Part shown: positions 53,065 to 61,823 of the stretch, piece after piece
Position numbering within the stretch: position 1 is the first letter of the stretch
Layout: each line of letters begins with the position of its first letter
DNA from: Duodenibacillus sp964509205
GTDB taxonomy: Bacteria; Pseudomonadota; Gammaproteobacteria; Burkholderiales; Burkholderiaceae_F
DNA length: 64,000 nucleotides
NCBI GenBank assembly: GCA_964509205.1
Contig: CAZDVW010000001.1
Coordinates: forward strand, 62,001 to 126,000
Reading direction: 5' to 3'
Position numbers and translations under genes: made by a program
Notes under the pieces: model-generated
The model's database searches: none
What the model was told of the DNA's origin: nothing
Seen by the model: the letters and a program-made list of their open reading frames with translations, nothing else

Positions 53065-54081
53065 ATGGCCTATGTGACTCGTTGCCCTTATTGCGGTGCC
53101 GTTTGGCTTTTGCCGAGTAAAGATGCCGCCGAACAGGCACCGGCTAAGTGCTCTGCCTGTCAGAAGTGTTTTGACGCAACGCGCGACATGCTTAATGTCC
53201 CCGATGCCTTGTTCCCAGAAATCAAGCCCGCTTTGGAAGTCACTCCTGCTCCCCTTGTCGCAACCACTCCGACGCCAGCCTCACAACCAGCCGAACCGGA
53301 GCCGCTGTCGACTCCGGAAGAATCTGCTTTAATGAGGATTGAGGAAGAAGAAACCGCCATTGAGCAAGCCGCTCCGTCCTCTGTTTCTCCGACAGAAACA
53401 ACCGTAGCATCCGACTTGTCCGATGAGACAAAAAAGAAGCTGGAAAAACTCAACACCTTGATGTCGGACTTTTCCGGCCGCACCGAACCAACAGTCGGAA
53501 TCTCAACATCTGCAGCTTTGCCGGATACGCAGAAAGCCCCGGAAATGCCTAAAAACGACGAAAGTGAAAAACTTTCTCCGAAAGAAATCCCTTCTGCCAT
53601 CCATACAAAAAAACATAAGGCCTCAGCTGTCGGTTCTGTCATTGTTTGCGTCCTTGCCTTTGTTATTCTTGTCATTGCTGGCATTGCCTTTAACCAACCC
53701 ATTTCAGAAAAAATCCCCTCGACGAAGCCGCTCTTTGAGAGCATTTGCACAAAGATCACTTGCCCCGGTTTTTACCTTAAAAATATTGAGGCCTTTGCTA
53801 TTGCAAAAGCACAGCTGACCAATTCAGGGACACCGGGAAACTACAACCTTGAAGTAACAATTCTGAACGGTTCGACGACAGCGCAAGCGGTTCCTCATCT
53901 CTCGTTGCAACTCGTCGATGAGAATGACACTGAAATTACCCGGCAAATTCTCTCGCCGGCGGATTTTTTAGCCGATCCCAGTGTTAAGAGTCTAGGGGCC
54001 GGCCGCTCGCTGACCATCAACGTCAATATGCGGACAAACACAACGCCTTCGCGTTGCATTGCCACCCCGGTTTACCCATGA
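53065..54081 (+). CDS. Zinc-ribbon membrane protein with DUF3426-type C-terminal domain
   Basis: 338 residues. An N-terminal MJ0042-type zinc ribbon (RCPYCGAVWLLP...KCSACQKCF, residues 6-35), a long acidic Pro/Thr/Ser-rich linker, one membrane helix (SVIVCVLAFVILVIAGIAF, near residue 195) and a C-terminal DUF3426-like domain (FAIAKAQLTNSGTPGNYNLEVTI, TITRQILSP-type strand). The zinc ribbon is cytoplasmic and the DUF3426 domain periplasmic by inference. Function unknown. It sits in its usual place after prmA and overlaps the PfkB gene by ATGA. Confidence 0.88.
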   Translation: MAYVTRCPYCGAVWLLPSKDAAEQAPAKCSACQKCFDATRDMLNVPDALFPEIKPALEVTPAPLVATTPTPASQPAEPEPLSTPEESALMRIEEEETAIEQAAPSSVSPTETTVASDLSDETKKKLEKLNTLMSDFSGRTEPTVGISTSAALPDTQKAPEMPKNDESEKLSPKEIPSAIHTKKHKASAVGSVIVCVLAFVILVIAGIAFNQPISEKIPSTKPLFESICTKITCPGFYLKNIEAFAIAKAQLTNSGTPGNYNLEVTILNGSTTAQAVPHLSLQLVDENDTEITRQILSPADFLADPSVKSLGAGRSLTINVNMRTNTTPSRCIATPVYP

Positions 54082-55022
54082 CGATCTGTATTTCAGGCTC
54101 TGTTGCTTACGATACCATTTTCTCCTTCAGCGGCCTGTTCCGAGATCAGATTATTAAAAGCCGGCTCGAGCACATCAGTATGTGTTTTCCGGCCTCTGCC
54201 ATGACGCGGCGATTCGGCGGATGCGGCGGCAATATTGCCTATGCTTGCCGAGTACTTGGAGACGACCCTGTTTTGCTAAGCGCAGCCGGGGAAAATGATG
54301 CTGCCGACTACATCGAGCATCTCAGGACCTGCGGCATTCGTTCCGCAATCACCATGGTTGCCAACGAGTACACAGCTCAGTGCTTTATTCTGACCGACTC
54401 ACAGGGTGCGCAAATTTCTTCGTTTTGTCCGAATGCAACACTTCGCGCCCGCACAGACCAATGGCCGGAGAACGAAAACTTTAACATTGGGATTTTGGCG
54501 CCGGAAACTCGTGAAATCATGCTCGCCCGCATCCGACAGTTTTCAGCCCACAAGATTCCTTTCTTTTTCGATCCCGGACAAGTCACTCCGCGATTCAGTG
54601 CAGAAGAGCTCCTTGGTTGCTTTTCTGCAGCGACATATGCCGTTATGAGCGATTATGAATTTGGTCTCATCCAAAAAATCACGGGAGCAACCGAAAACAC
54701 CATTCTCAAAACCGGCTGCAAAGCGCTCATCATCACGCATGCTGAAGCAGGTTCAACCGTATTTACCCAAGACGGCAAACTGACTGTTAAAGCCTGTTCG
54801 ATCAAAGCTGTTGATGCCGTCGGCGCCGGAGATGCCTTCCGTGCAGGGCTCCTGCATGCAGTCTCTCACCATTTGGGTTGGGAAAAAGCACTTCAGCTTG
54901 CCTCAGCAATCGCTTCCTTTAAAGTTGAAACAAAGGGGGCACAAACTTACAAGCCCTCTGCAGAAGCCATCTTGAGTCGGCTTGACGAGAACTACGGTAA
55001 CGCAACCGGTTTCTGTTTATAA
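54078..55022 (+). CDS. PfkB-family carbohydrate/nucleoside kinase
   Basis: 314 residues of the ribokinase fold. N-terminal MTICISGSVAYDTIFSFSG, RRFGGCGGNIAYACRVLGDDP (first PfkB signature region, near residue 44) and the second signature VDAVGAGDAFRAGLLHAV with the catalytic Asp (near residue 252). The pattern FGGCGGNIAYA fits the adenosine kinase/ribokinase-like group often found after prmA-DUF3426; the substrate is not certain. The start at 54078 (MTICISGS) is preferred over 54054. It ends at a bidirectional terminator. Confidence 0.88.
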   Translation: MTICISGSVAYDTIFSFSGLFRDQIIKSRLEHISMCFPASAMTRRFGGCGGNIAYACRVLGDDPVLLSAAGENDAADYIEHLRTCGIRSAITMVANEYTAQCFILTDSQGAQISSFCPNATLRARTDQWPENENFNIGILAPETREIMLARIRQFSAHKIPFFFDPGQVTPRFSAEELLGCFSAATYAVMSDYEFGLIQKITGATENTILKTGCKALIITHAEAGSTVFTQDGKLTVKACSIKAVDAVGAGDAFRAGLLHAVSHHLGWEKALQLASAIASFKVETKGAQTYKPSAEAILSRLDENYGNATGFCL

Positions 55023-55124
55023 CACGCTGTAACGGCACGCCGGCCTCTGACGCCAAAAACTCTCGGCAACCGATCGTAGCAACACCGATCTCTCAGTAAA
55101 CCGGTGCAGACGGCTAAAGAAGCA

Positions 55125-55168
55125 AAAAGCCTGACTTCCCCCTCCCCTAACTCGGAAATCAGGCTTTT
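55125..55168. terminator. Bidirectional terminator between PfkB and M20 genes
   Basis: AAAAGCCTGA (55125-55134) and TCAGGCTTTT (55159-55168) form a 10-bp stem, extended imperfectly by CTTCC/GGAAA. Both flanks carry A/T runs. The genes on either side converge. The rest of 55023-55290 shows nothing else. Confidence 0.8.
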
Positions 55169-55290
55169 GCAGACCCTCCCCGGCACGTTCATATCAGCCG
55201 ACATCTCTGCAGTCCGAACAGCTAAGCCCTTGAGTCTGCGTGACAACGACGCACAACGCTTCACGCGATAGACTCGGAAACAACGGTCGA

Positions 55291-56598
55291 TTATTTTCCG
55301 ATTGAATCCATAAACTCGCAGTACGTCTGTTTGGTCAGTTTCGGCTTGAAGTTCGCACAAACTGCATCGGCCAACTCACCGTTTCCTGCCAGCAAGTCAA
55401 TCACCGTCCAGGCAAGAACGGCCGGTGATCTTTCAAACGCCGTCGTCGTATCAACAAGTTCGTAGTTCGCTCCGTGCAAAGCGCCTCGAGCACAGCCGAC
55501 CCAAGAATGGACAATCGGTATTAAGTGGGAAACATCCCCCATGTCCGTACTCGCCGTGTTGTGCGGTCCGGCCGCTACGTCTTCAGCAGGGAAAAATGCA
55601 CGAGCATTTTCTTCCAACACCTCGCGCAACTTCATATCCGGACACAGCGGCAAGTATCCCGGCATGTCATGGATCACGCATTCAGCACCAATCGCATCAC
55701 CCCCGGCTTTTAGAGCACGGTTAATCTCGTTGTTGTAACGCTTTAATCCTTCAATGGAAGCGGCCCGAACATAACTTTCCATCGTCACGTGATCCGGAAC
55801 CACATTCACGAGATCTCCCGCATTCGTAAGAATGGGATGAAACCTCACGTAATCGTCTTCTCTGAAACGATCACGAATGGCATTGACGCCCATCATGCCG
55901 ATCATAGCCGCATTAAGTGCGTTGATACCTTTGTCGGGAGCCCCCGCTGCATGTGCCGCTCGCCCATTGTATTCCACGATTTTTCCAATAAATCCGTTGC
56001 AACTTGCTCCGGATCCGTAGAACCCGTTCGGCTTATCCGTAATGTCGACGTGCATCTGAAGAGCAATGTTGATGTCATCAAAACCGCCCTCTTTAATGAT
56101 TTGCTCTTTTCCGCCGAGATAGCTGATTTTCCCCTTCTTGACAAGATCCGCTCGATAGCCTAACTCTACGTATTCCTCGGCCGGAACGGCAAAAAAGACA
56201 ACGTCTCCCGCCAAATCTTTCATAATGCCCGAATCTTGCAAGGCCCAAGCCACGGCCAACATGTTGGCAATCTGAACATTGTGTCCGCAACAGTGGGCAG
56301 CTCCGTCTTCTGCCGCATAGGGAGAATTTCTGCAAATCACAGCATCCAATTCCCCCAAAACCGCAACGGTCTTCCCAGGCCTTCCGCCTTTTAAGCGTGC
56401 TTTGATGCCTGTAATACCCCAACCCGTCGTGTACTCAAGGCCGATTGCATCAAAAGCCGCACGCACTTTTGCAGATGTTTTAACTTCCTTGTACCCAAGT
56501 TCCGGCTCTCTCAGAATTGATTGAGCAATTGCTTCAATGTCGCCCCGACGTACCTTGATCGCCTCTAAGACCTTGCGCTTTAATTCCGTCTTGTCCAT
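55291..56598 (-). CDS. M20-family amidohydrolase/peptidase
   Basis: 435 residues. Metal-dependent amidohydrolase of the AbgB/ILR1-like M20 group. Metal and catalytic landmarks: GELDAVICRNSP, AHCCGHNVQIANMLAVAW, FFAVPAEEYVELGYR (catalytic Glu pair), the dimerisation stretch YNGRAAHAAGAPDKGINALNAAM and NTASTDMGDVSHLIPIVHSWVGCARGALHG. Such enzymes cleave N-acyl or amidated amino acids or aminobenzoyl-glutamate. GGAG precedes the ATG. It is the third gene of a minus-strand run with two membrane proteins that may import its substrate. Confidence 0.9.
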   Translation of the reverse strand: MDKTELKRKVLEAIKVRRGDIEAIAQSILREPELGYKEVKTSAKVRAAFDAIGLEYTTGWGITGIKARLKGGRPGKTVAVLGELDAVICRNSPYAAEDGAAHCCGHNVQIANMLAVAWALQDSGIMKDLAGDVVFFAVPAEEYVELGYRADLVKKGKISYLGGKEQIIKEGGFDDINIALQMHVDITDKPNGFYGSGASCNGFIGKIVEYNGRAAHAAGAPDKGINALNAAMIGMMGVNAIRDRFREDDYVRFHPILTNAGDLVNVVPDHVTMESYVRAASIEGLKRYNNEINRALKAGGDAIGAECVIHDMPGYLPLCPDMKLREVLEENARAFFPAEDVAAGPHNTASTDMGDVSHLIPIVHSWVGCARGALHGANYELVDTTTAFERSPAVLAWTVIDLLAGNGELADAVCANFKPKLTKQTYCEFMDSIGK

Positions 56599-56715
56599 AT
56601 CTGCTCCAAAAAGATAAAACTGATGTCGCCTTCTGCAAAAGAAGAGTACCCGTTACCAACAACATCGAACGGTCCCAATCAAAACACACGCTGTCGATGT
56701 CCGTCAAGAACGTAA

Positions 56716-56744
56716 CGCCTCAAACTGTATACCAGTTTGAGGCG
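56716..56744 (-). terminator. Stem-loop between small membrane protein and M20 genes
   Basis: Perfect 12-bp arms CGCCTCAAACTG/CAGTTTGAGGCG with loop TATAC, 14 bases after the stop of the membrane-protein gene. It lacks a T-run on the minus strand, so it may protect or process the transcript rather than end it. Confidence 0.6.
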
Positions 56745-56757
56745 CTCCTTCATACTC

Positions 56758-57213
56758 TTAGAAAACACCTTCCAATCGCAGAATCACCTCGGCAAGAATC
56801 GTCGCACAGATGAAACTGCCGGCTGAAACACACAACGCAACAGGAATGATCTTCCAAGACAAGCTCTTGAACGCCTCCCAGTCTTTACCAACACACAAGC
56901 CGGCATAAGCAAGAATCGGCGTTGTCGTCGCAAGAAGATTGATGTGCTTGACCTGAGCTACAACCCAATCTCCGCCCGGGAATCCAGGAACGGAAACAAC
57001 CACAGCAACCAAAGAGACCCAAAAGACCGTCGGCAACTTAGAAAATCCCGGCAAATTGGCAATGACGCATCCGATAAAGGTCACGACGAGAAGAACCAAA
57101 GCACCGAGAGAACCTTCTGCCAGCGTTCCCTTAAAACCAATGATGTTGGCAATCACTGAGAAAAAGGCCGTTACAGTGAGAATAAAAGCAATATCTTTCA
57201 GTTTTGCAAACAT
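56758..57213 (-). CDS. Small integral membrane protein, partner of the DUF3100-like protein
   Basis: About 151 residues with four or five hydrophobic helices (IAFILTVTAFFSVIANIIG, LGALVLLVVTFIGCVIANL, LPTVFWVSLVAVVVSVPGF, LLATTTPILAYAGLCVG, KIIPVALCVSAGSFICATIL). The ATG at 57213 has GGAG seven bases upstream; the ATG at 57219 overlaps the upstream gene's stop. No family recognised with confidence. The tight coupling suggests a two-component carrier. Confidence 0.75.
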   Translation of the reverse strand: MFAKLKDIAFILTVTAFFSVIANIIGFKGTLAEGSLGALVLLVVTFIGCVIANLPGFSKLPTVFWVSLVAVVVSVPGFPGGDWVVAQVKHINLLATTTPILAYAGLCVGKDWEAFKSLSWKIIPVALCVSAGSFICATILAEVILRLEGVF

Positions 57214-57215
57214 GT

Positions 57216-58007
57216 TCATTCTCCTTCCTTTTTACCCACTTCACGACGATCGCCGGTGATTTTCTCGTAAATCCAAACCATAACGGGCAAGGAAACGAAC
57301 AGCGCAAAATAAATACCCAGAATTGTGGTCATCAGGTTTGCCGCTCCCGCATAGGCTTGAACGGTTTCTGCATAGTCGGGATACACAGCAATAATGGAAG
57401 CAATGCCTGCCGCCATCATAGAAGCCGATCCGATGCCTGCTCCCATGGCCAACGAATGCGGATGGAACCATCCGAGCTGAGCAACGACACCAACAAGGAC
57501 AGACACCCAGGCAGCGCCGAAAACGGTTCCGCAGATGTACATTCCCATCACGCCGCGTCCTTCAGGCGAGTCAATACCGTATTTTTCTGCAATGATGGCA
57601 ATGTTCGGTTCGCGGTCAATTGAGTAGCACGCACCAATCGATTCTCGGCCCATCTTGAGAAGAAGTGCCATCGGGAGACCCAGAATAATTGTTCCGAAGA
57701 AGTGCCCGAACTCTTGCATGATAAGAGCCAGACCAGAATTGAAGAGCTTCGCAAGATTCGGACCGATGCCGAGTCCCAAATAGGCGACGAGAAACAACAT
57801 GGCAATCGGCATGAAGTGCGCGGCACGTTCCTGTTCAGCCATCGACAGGATCTTCAGTTTAGGAATGGAAAGGATTCCGCCGAGAACCATGGCGTAAAGA
57901 AGCGGCAACAAAACGACAATGCCGAACTTTTGAATACCAATGGCATCGGCGATCATTACGACAATCAGCGCCAAAATATGGAGCTTAAATCGACCGAGGG
58001 CTTGCAT
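57216..58007 (-). CDS. DUF3100-like integral membrane protein, candidate carrier
   Basis: 263 residues with about eight hydrophobic helices. The start MQALGRFKLHILALIVVMIADAIG, the GIVVLLPLLYAMVLGGIL stretch, IILGLPMALLLKMGRESIGACYSIDREPNIAIIAEKYG and the Gly/Ala-rich SLAMGAGIGSASMMAAGIAS resemble the DUF3100 family from memory; this needs a profile search. Repeated Gly-rich reentrant-like segments fit a secondary carrier. It is first in the run DUF3100-like, small membrane protein, M20 hydrolase, which suggests uptake of the hydrolase substrate. Confidence 0.7.
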   Translation of the reverse strand: MQALGRFKLHILALIVVMIADAIGIQKFGIVVLLPLLYAMVLGGILSIPKLKILSMAEQERAAHFMPIAMLFLVAYLGLGIGPNLAKLFNSGLALIMQEFGHFFGTIILGLPMALLLKMGRESIGACYSIDREPNIAIIAEKYGIDSPEGRGVMGMYICGTVFGAAWVSVLVGVVAQLGWFHPHSLAMGAGIGSASMMAAGIASIIAVYPDYAETVQAYAGAANLMTTILGIYFALFVSLPVMVWIYEKITGDRREVGKKEGE

Positions 58008-58287
58008 GATCTAGTTTCCGTAAAGAAATAAAAAAACAAAGGCAGTACCGTTCAAAAACTCGGTATCTGTCATCCTTTTTGAATCTTATCCTTAATTTAT
58101 TACAGATTGCAACAATTTGTTACAGCAATTTCATCTGTCATGATCTCAATACAAAAACCAGTTACCCAACCGATTCAGTCAAGCGGCAATATTTTCTGTA
58201 ATCGAATGTTTTGCCGACTGCGGATATCAGCAAGGCGTTGCGATGCTTTTAGGTAAAATGGCGGAACTGTTTGAAGGGAGTCTCTCC

Positions 58288-59274
58288 ATGACTTGTACTC
58301 GAGACATAACCGGTGCTGTCGAACTAGGCCGTGAGGTTCTTCTTCGAGAAGCAGAATGCGTACGCTCGCTGGCCGATGCCGTCGACAACGGCAACTTTGC
58401 TCAAGCCATCCGCCTGATCCTTGATTGCCCTGGACGCATCATCGTCAGCGGCGTCGGGAAATCGGCTCATGTCGGCCGCAAAATAGCTGCTACTTTGGCA
58501 TCCACGGGAACTCCGGCCTTTTTCGTTCATGCTGCCGAGGCTGCCCACGGTGACCTTGGAATGATCACGCCAGATGACGTCGTCATCGCCGTATCCTATT
58601 CCGGAACAACCAACGAACTGCTGACAATCATTCCTGTCCTGAAAAGAGAGGGCATCCGTCTGATTGCAATCACCGGCAATCCGGAGAGCACTCTCGCAAA
58701 AGCAGCCGATGTCGGTTTAGATATTGGAGTGCGCTCCGAGGCTTGCCCTCTTAACCTAGCTCCGACCTCTTCGACAACGGCAACTTTGGCTCTTGGCGAT
58801 GCCATTGCCGTCGCTCTGATGCATGAAAAAGGCTTTACAAAAGAAGACTTTGCGCGCTCGCATCCGGGCGGAGCGCTCGGACGCAGACTATTGACGCACG
58901 TTAAGGACATCATGCGTTCAGGCGACGATGTTCCCTCTGTACGCGAAGGAACGAGCGTACTGGACGCCGTCCGTGAAATCACGAAAAAACACATCGGAAT
59001 GACGGCAATCGTTGATGAAGAAAACCGCGTCACAGGAATTTTCACCGAAGGTGACTTACGTCGTCTCATCGAAAAGAAGGGCGACATTCGTTCACTCAAG
59101 ATCGAAGATGTCATGACGCGGACGCCGACAACAATCGAGGCTGCAGAAATGGCAGCTTCTGCGGCAAAGATACTAGAAAAAACACTTAAAAATCAGCTTC
59201 TTGTTGTGGATAAAGAGGGACATCTTATCGGAGCGCTCCACATGCATGACCTCATGAGTGCCAAGGTGATCTGA
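58288..59274 (+). CDS. kdsD: Arabinose-5-phosphate isomerase (KpsF/GutQ family)
   Basis: 328 residues. It makes arabinose 5-phosphate for Kdo. The SIS domain shows RIIVSGVGKSAHVGRKIAATLASTGTPAFFVHAAEAAHGD and AVSYSGTTNELLTIIP; two CBS domains follow (VKDIMRSGDDVPSVREGTSVLDAV, IEDVMTRTPTTIEAAEMA). The ATG at 58288 has GGGAG seven bases upstream and gives the usual length; ATGs at 58243 and 58258 are possible. It overlaps kdsC by TGATG. Confidence 0.95.
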   Translation: MTCTRDITGAVELGREVLLREAECVRSLADAVDNGNFAQAIRLILDCPGRIIVSGVGKSAHVGRKIAATLASTGTPAFFVHAAEAAHGDLGMITPDDVVIAVSYSGTTNELLTIIPVLKREGIRLIAITGNPESTLAKAADVGLDIGVRSEACPLNLAPTSSTTATLALGDAIAVALMHEKGFTKEDFARSHPGGALGRRLLTHVKDIMRSGDDVPSVREGTSVLDAVREITKKHIGMTAIVDEENRVTGIFTEGDLRRLIEKKGDIRSLKIEDVMTRTPTTIEAAEMAASAAKILEKTLKNQLLVVDKEGHLIGALHMHDLMSAKVI

Positions 59275-59816
59275 TGCAAGAAACCCTTGAAGAGCTTGCT
59301 CGCCGAATTCGGCTCGTCGTCTTGGACGTGGACGGTGTTTTGACTGACGGTTCAATCTGGACGGGATCGGACGGCGAGACCGTTAAACGCTTTTTCACGC
59401 GAGACGGACTCGGAATCAAGATGCTTCAAAGTGCGGGCATTCCTGTTGCATTGCTGACCGGACGAGTTTCCAAGCAGACGGCCAGCCGAGCGACCGAATT
59501 GGGAATTGATGTCGTCAAACAGGGAAAAACGTTCAAGGGCGATGCCTTTTGTGAACTCGTGGCAGATTTCGGCGTTTCTCTGAAAGAAACCGCTTACATG
59601 GGAGACGATGTCCCGGATATCCCGCCGTTGCTTGCCGCCGGCTTGCCAGCTTGTCCGTCTGATGCCTCTGAAGAAGCGCTTCGTCTTGCAAAATTCATCA
59701 GTCCTTTTCCAGGAGGACAGGGTGCTGTACGAAGTCTTGCGGAACTGATTCTTCGTTCGCAAGGCAAATGGGATGAGCTGATTGATCAGCACTATGTGCG
59801 CCGGAAGGAGGCTTAA
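59274..59816 (+). CDS. kdsC: 3-deoxy-D-manno-octulosonate 8-phosphate phosphatase
   Basis: 180 residues, HAD C0 subfamily. Motif I LVVLDVDGVLTDGS (near residue 15), FFTRDGLGIKMLQSAGIPVALLTGR (motif II Thr), the conserved Lys in KQGKTFKGDAF and motif IV YMGDDVPDIPPL. It removes phosphate from Kdo-8-P. Overlaps kdsD and lptC by one base or a few. Confidence 0.95.
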   Translation: MQETLEELARRIRLVVLDVDGVLTDGSIWTGSDGETVKRFFTRDGLGIKMLQSAGIPVALLTGRVSKQTASRATELGIDVVKQGKTFKGDAFCELVADFGVSLKETAYMGDDVPDIPPLLAAGLPACPSDASEEALRLAKFISPFPGGQGAVRSLAELILRSQGKWDELIDQHYVRRKEA

Positions 59817-60397
59817 TGTACCTGCGAGATCGGATCATTTCATTTTGCGGACTCGGCGTACTTTTCATTTTAGTCAGTGCATCGGCCTACTACGCCATAA
59901 AAGCAACTTTCTCAGACGGCGTTTCAGAGCCGAACAAAGAATCTCCCGATTTTGCAACACGCGACTGCGTCATTACTGAATTTGATGCCGACGGATCCGC
60001 AAAAAACAGAATCTTCGCAGAGTACGTTGAACACTACTCGGACGGACGAAGCGTCAGTATTCGTCCGCGATTTGTCACATTGTCTCCTGATCAGCCTCAA
60101 CTGAAAATATCGGCCAATACGGCCAGCACAACGGATGACGGAGAAACCATCGTCCTGACGGGAAATATCCTTCTGACTCGAGCAGGTGACAAAAAAACGG
60201 CTCCGATTCGCCTGACAACTTCGCACGCTGTCGTAAGACCCGATGAACAGATCATCACAGGGGACGTCCCCATTCGCCTTGAGCACGGAGGAGACATCAG
60301 CACAGGCATTGGTTTTGCGTACGACAATGTCGAGCGCACAATTCGTCTCGATTCGGACGTCCGCACGTTTATCATGCCTAGGAATGAGCCCAATTAA
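59816..60397 (+). CDS. lptC: LPS export protein LptC
   Basis: 193 residues. One N-terminal membrane helix (FCGLGVLFILVSASAYYAI, residues 10-28) and a periplasmic beta-jellyroll of the OstA-like type (RDCVITEFDADGSAKNRIFAEYVEHYSDGRSV, LTTSHAVVRPDEQIITGDVPIRLEH). It links LptB2FG to LptA. Position between kdsC and lptA is diagnostic; the sequence is variable as usual for LptC. Confidence 0.9.
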   Translation: MYLRDRIISFCGLGVLFILVSASAYYAIKATFSDGVSEPNKESPDFATRDCVITEFDADGSAKNRIFAEYVEHYSDGRSVSIRPRFVTLSPDQPQLKISANTASTTDDGETIVLTGNILLTRAGDKKTAPIRLTTSHAVVRPDEQIITGDVPIRLEHGGDISTGIGFAYDNVERTIRLDSDVRTFIMPRNEPN

Positions 60398-60403
60398 CTA
60401 TCA

Positions 60404-61021
60404 ATGTCTGTGGAAAAACTCATGAGTCACTACTGGATTTGTCTCTTAGCTACTCTCATCGGATCCGCCGGTGTTGTTGCCCAGACCGGAGATCGAGAAC
60501 AGCCCATTGAAATCGTTGCAGATTCTTTCAACGGCGACGAAGTTAATCAAAAGGCTGTCTATACAGGCAACGTTGAGATCCGCCAAGGCACGTTGCACGT
60601 AACCGGGGACAGAGCGGAGTTAAGCGCCGATGCCAAGGGATATCGGACGCTCGTCATCACAGGACGCCCCGTTCGCATGAAAGAGCGACGGGATCCAAAG
60701 ACTCCCGGCATGGAAGAATGGATACACGCCAACGCGCTCAAGGCCGTTTACAGCGAAAAAACGGACCGCATCGTTTTGCAAAACAACGCCAAAATTGCTC
60801 GAAGTGAGAACGGCATCATTATGGATTCGACAGAAGGCGCCGTGATTACATACGACTTATTGCACGCAACGAGCCGCGTCGAAGGAAGCCGCATCGGCAA
60901 CAAGAAAACCCGAATCTCTGCTGTCCTCAGTCCTCGAAAAAAAGAACAGACAGTCGATAAATCGCCTTCGCATTCAAACGTTCCGCTCTTGAGAGAGGAA
61001 ACGCAGCTTCGAAACAGATAA
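60404..61021 (+). CDS. lptA: LPS transport periplasmic protein LptA
   Basis: 205 residues. A signal peptide (YWICLLATLIGSAGVVAQ) is followed by the OstA-like domain: QPIEIVADSFNGDEVNQKAVYTGNVEIRQGTLHVTGDRAEL and VYSEKTDRIVLQNNAKIARSENGIIMDS. LptA forms the bridge that carries LPS across the periplasm. The C-terminal 40 residues are basic and likely disordered. An ATG at 60422 is an alternative start with GGAAAA upstream. Confidence 0.92.
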   Translation: MSVEKLMSHYWICLLATLIGSAGVVAQTGDREQPIEIVADSFNGDEVNQKAVYTGNVEIRQGTLHVTGDRAELSADAKGYRTLVITGRPVRMKERRDPKTPGMEEWIHANALKAVYSEKTDRIVLQNNAKIARSENGIIMDSTEGAVITYDLLHATSRVEGSRIGNKKTRISAVLSPRKKEQTVDKSPSHSNVPLLREETQLRNR

Positions 61022-61049
61022 CTCACAACGAACAGGAAATTCCCGTTAC

Positions 61050-61817
61050 ATGGAAACAACAGTACCTTCATCCGGCACACACACGCTCAGAGCCCAAAGT
61101 CTCATGAAGCGATACGGCTCACGCACAGTCGTCAACGATGTTTCTTTTGATGTGAAAACAAGTGAAATTGTCGGATTGATGGGACCGAACGGAGCCGGAA
61201 AAACAACCAGTTTTTACATGGTCGTCGGACTTGTCCCGCCAAACGGCGGAAAAATTTTCATCGATGACAAAGAGATCACTCACCTGCCGATTTACAAAAG
61301 AGCGCAACTTGGCGTTACTTATTTACCGCAGGAAGCCAGCGTCTTTCGCCGCCTTTCTGTGGAAGACAACATTCGCGCCATTTTGGAACTAAAGGAAGAT
61401 AAAAACGGAAATCGGCTTTCTTCCAAGCAAATTGACGAAAAGCTTTCGCATTTGCTGAAGGATCTGCAAATTGAACACCTGCGTACAAACATGGCGCTTT
61501 CTCTTTCCGGAGGCGAAAGACGCCGAACAGAAATTGCCAGGGCTCTCGCCGCAGATCCCCAATTTATCCTGCTTGATGAACCCTTTGCCGGTGTTGATCC
61601 GATTGCCGTAAAAGAAATCAAGCGCATTGCCTGCTTTCTCAAATCCAGAAAAATCGGCGTGTTGATTACGGATCACAATGTTCGCGAAACACTCGGAATT
61701 TGTGACCGCGCTTTCATCATCAACGAAGGCAAAGTTCTTGCCGAAGGCTCTCCGGATCAGATCGTCAGCAATCCGCTGGTTCGGGATATCTATCTCGGGC
61801 GCGATTTCCGCATGTAA
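61050..61817 (+). CDS. lptB: LPS export ABC transporter ATP-binding protein LptB
   Basis: 255 residues. Walker A GPNGAGKTTSFYMVVGLV, Q-loop region LPQEASVFRRLSVEDNIRAILEL (LptB-typical), signature LSLSGGERRRTEIARALA, Walker B FILLDEPFAGVDPIA and switch His ITDHNVRETLGICDRAFII. The C terminus YLGRDFRM is family-typical. It powers LPS extraction from the inner membrane. rpoN follows 6 bases later. Confidence 0.97.
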   Translation: METTVPSSGTHTLRAQSLMKRYGSRTVVNDVSFDVKTSEIVGLMGPNGAGKTTSFYMVVGLVPPNGGKIFIDDKEITHLPIYKRAQLGVTYLPQEASVFRRLSVEDNIRAILELKEDKNGNRLSSKQIDEKLSHLLKDLQIEHLRTNMALSLSGGERRRTEIARALAADPQFILLDEPFAGVDPIAVKEIKRIACFLKSRKIGVLITDHNVRETLGICDRAFIINEGKVLAEGSPDQIVSNPLVRDIYLGRDFRM

Positions 61818-61823
61818 TTCGTC

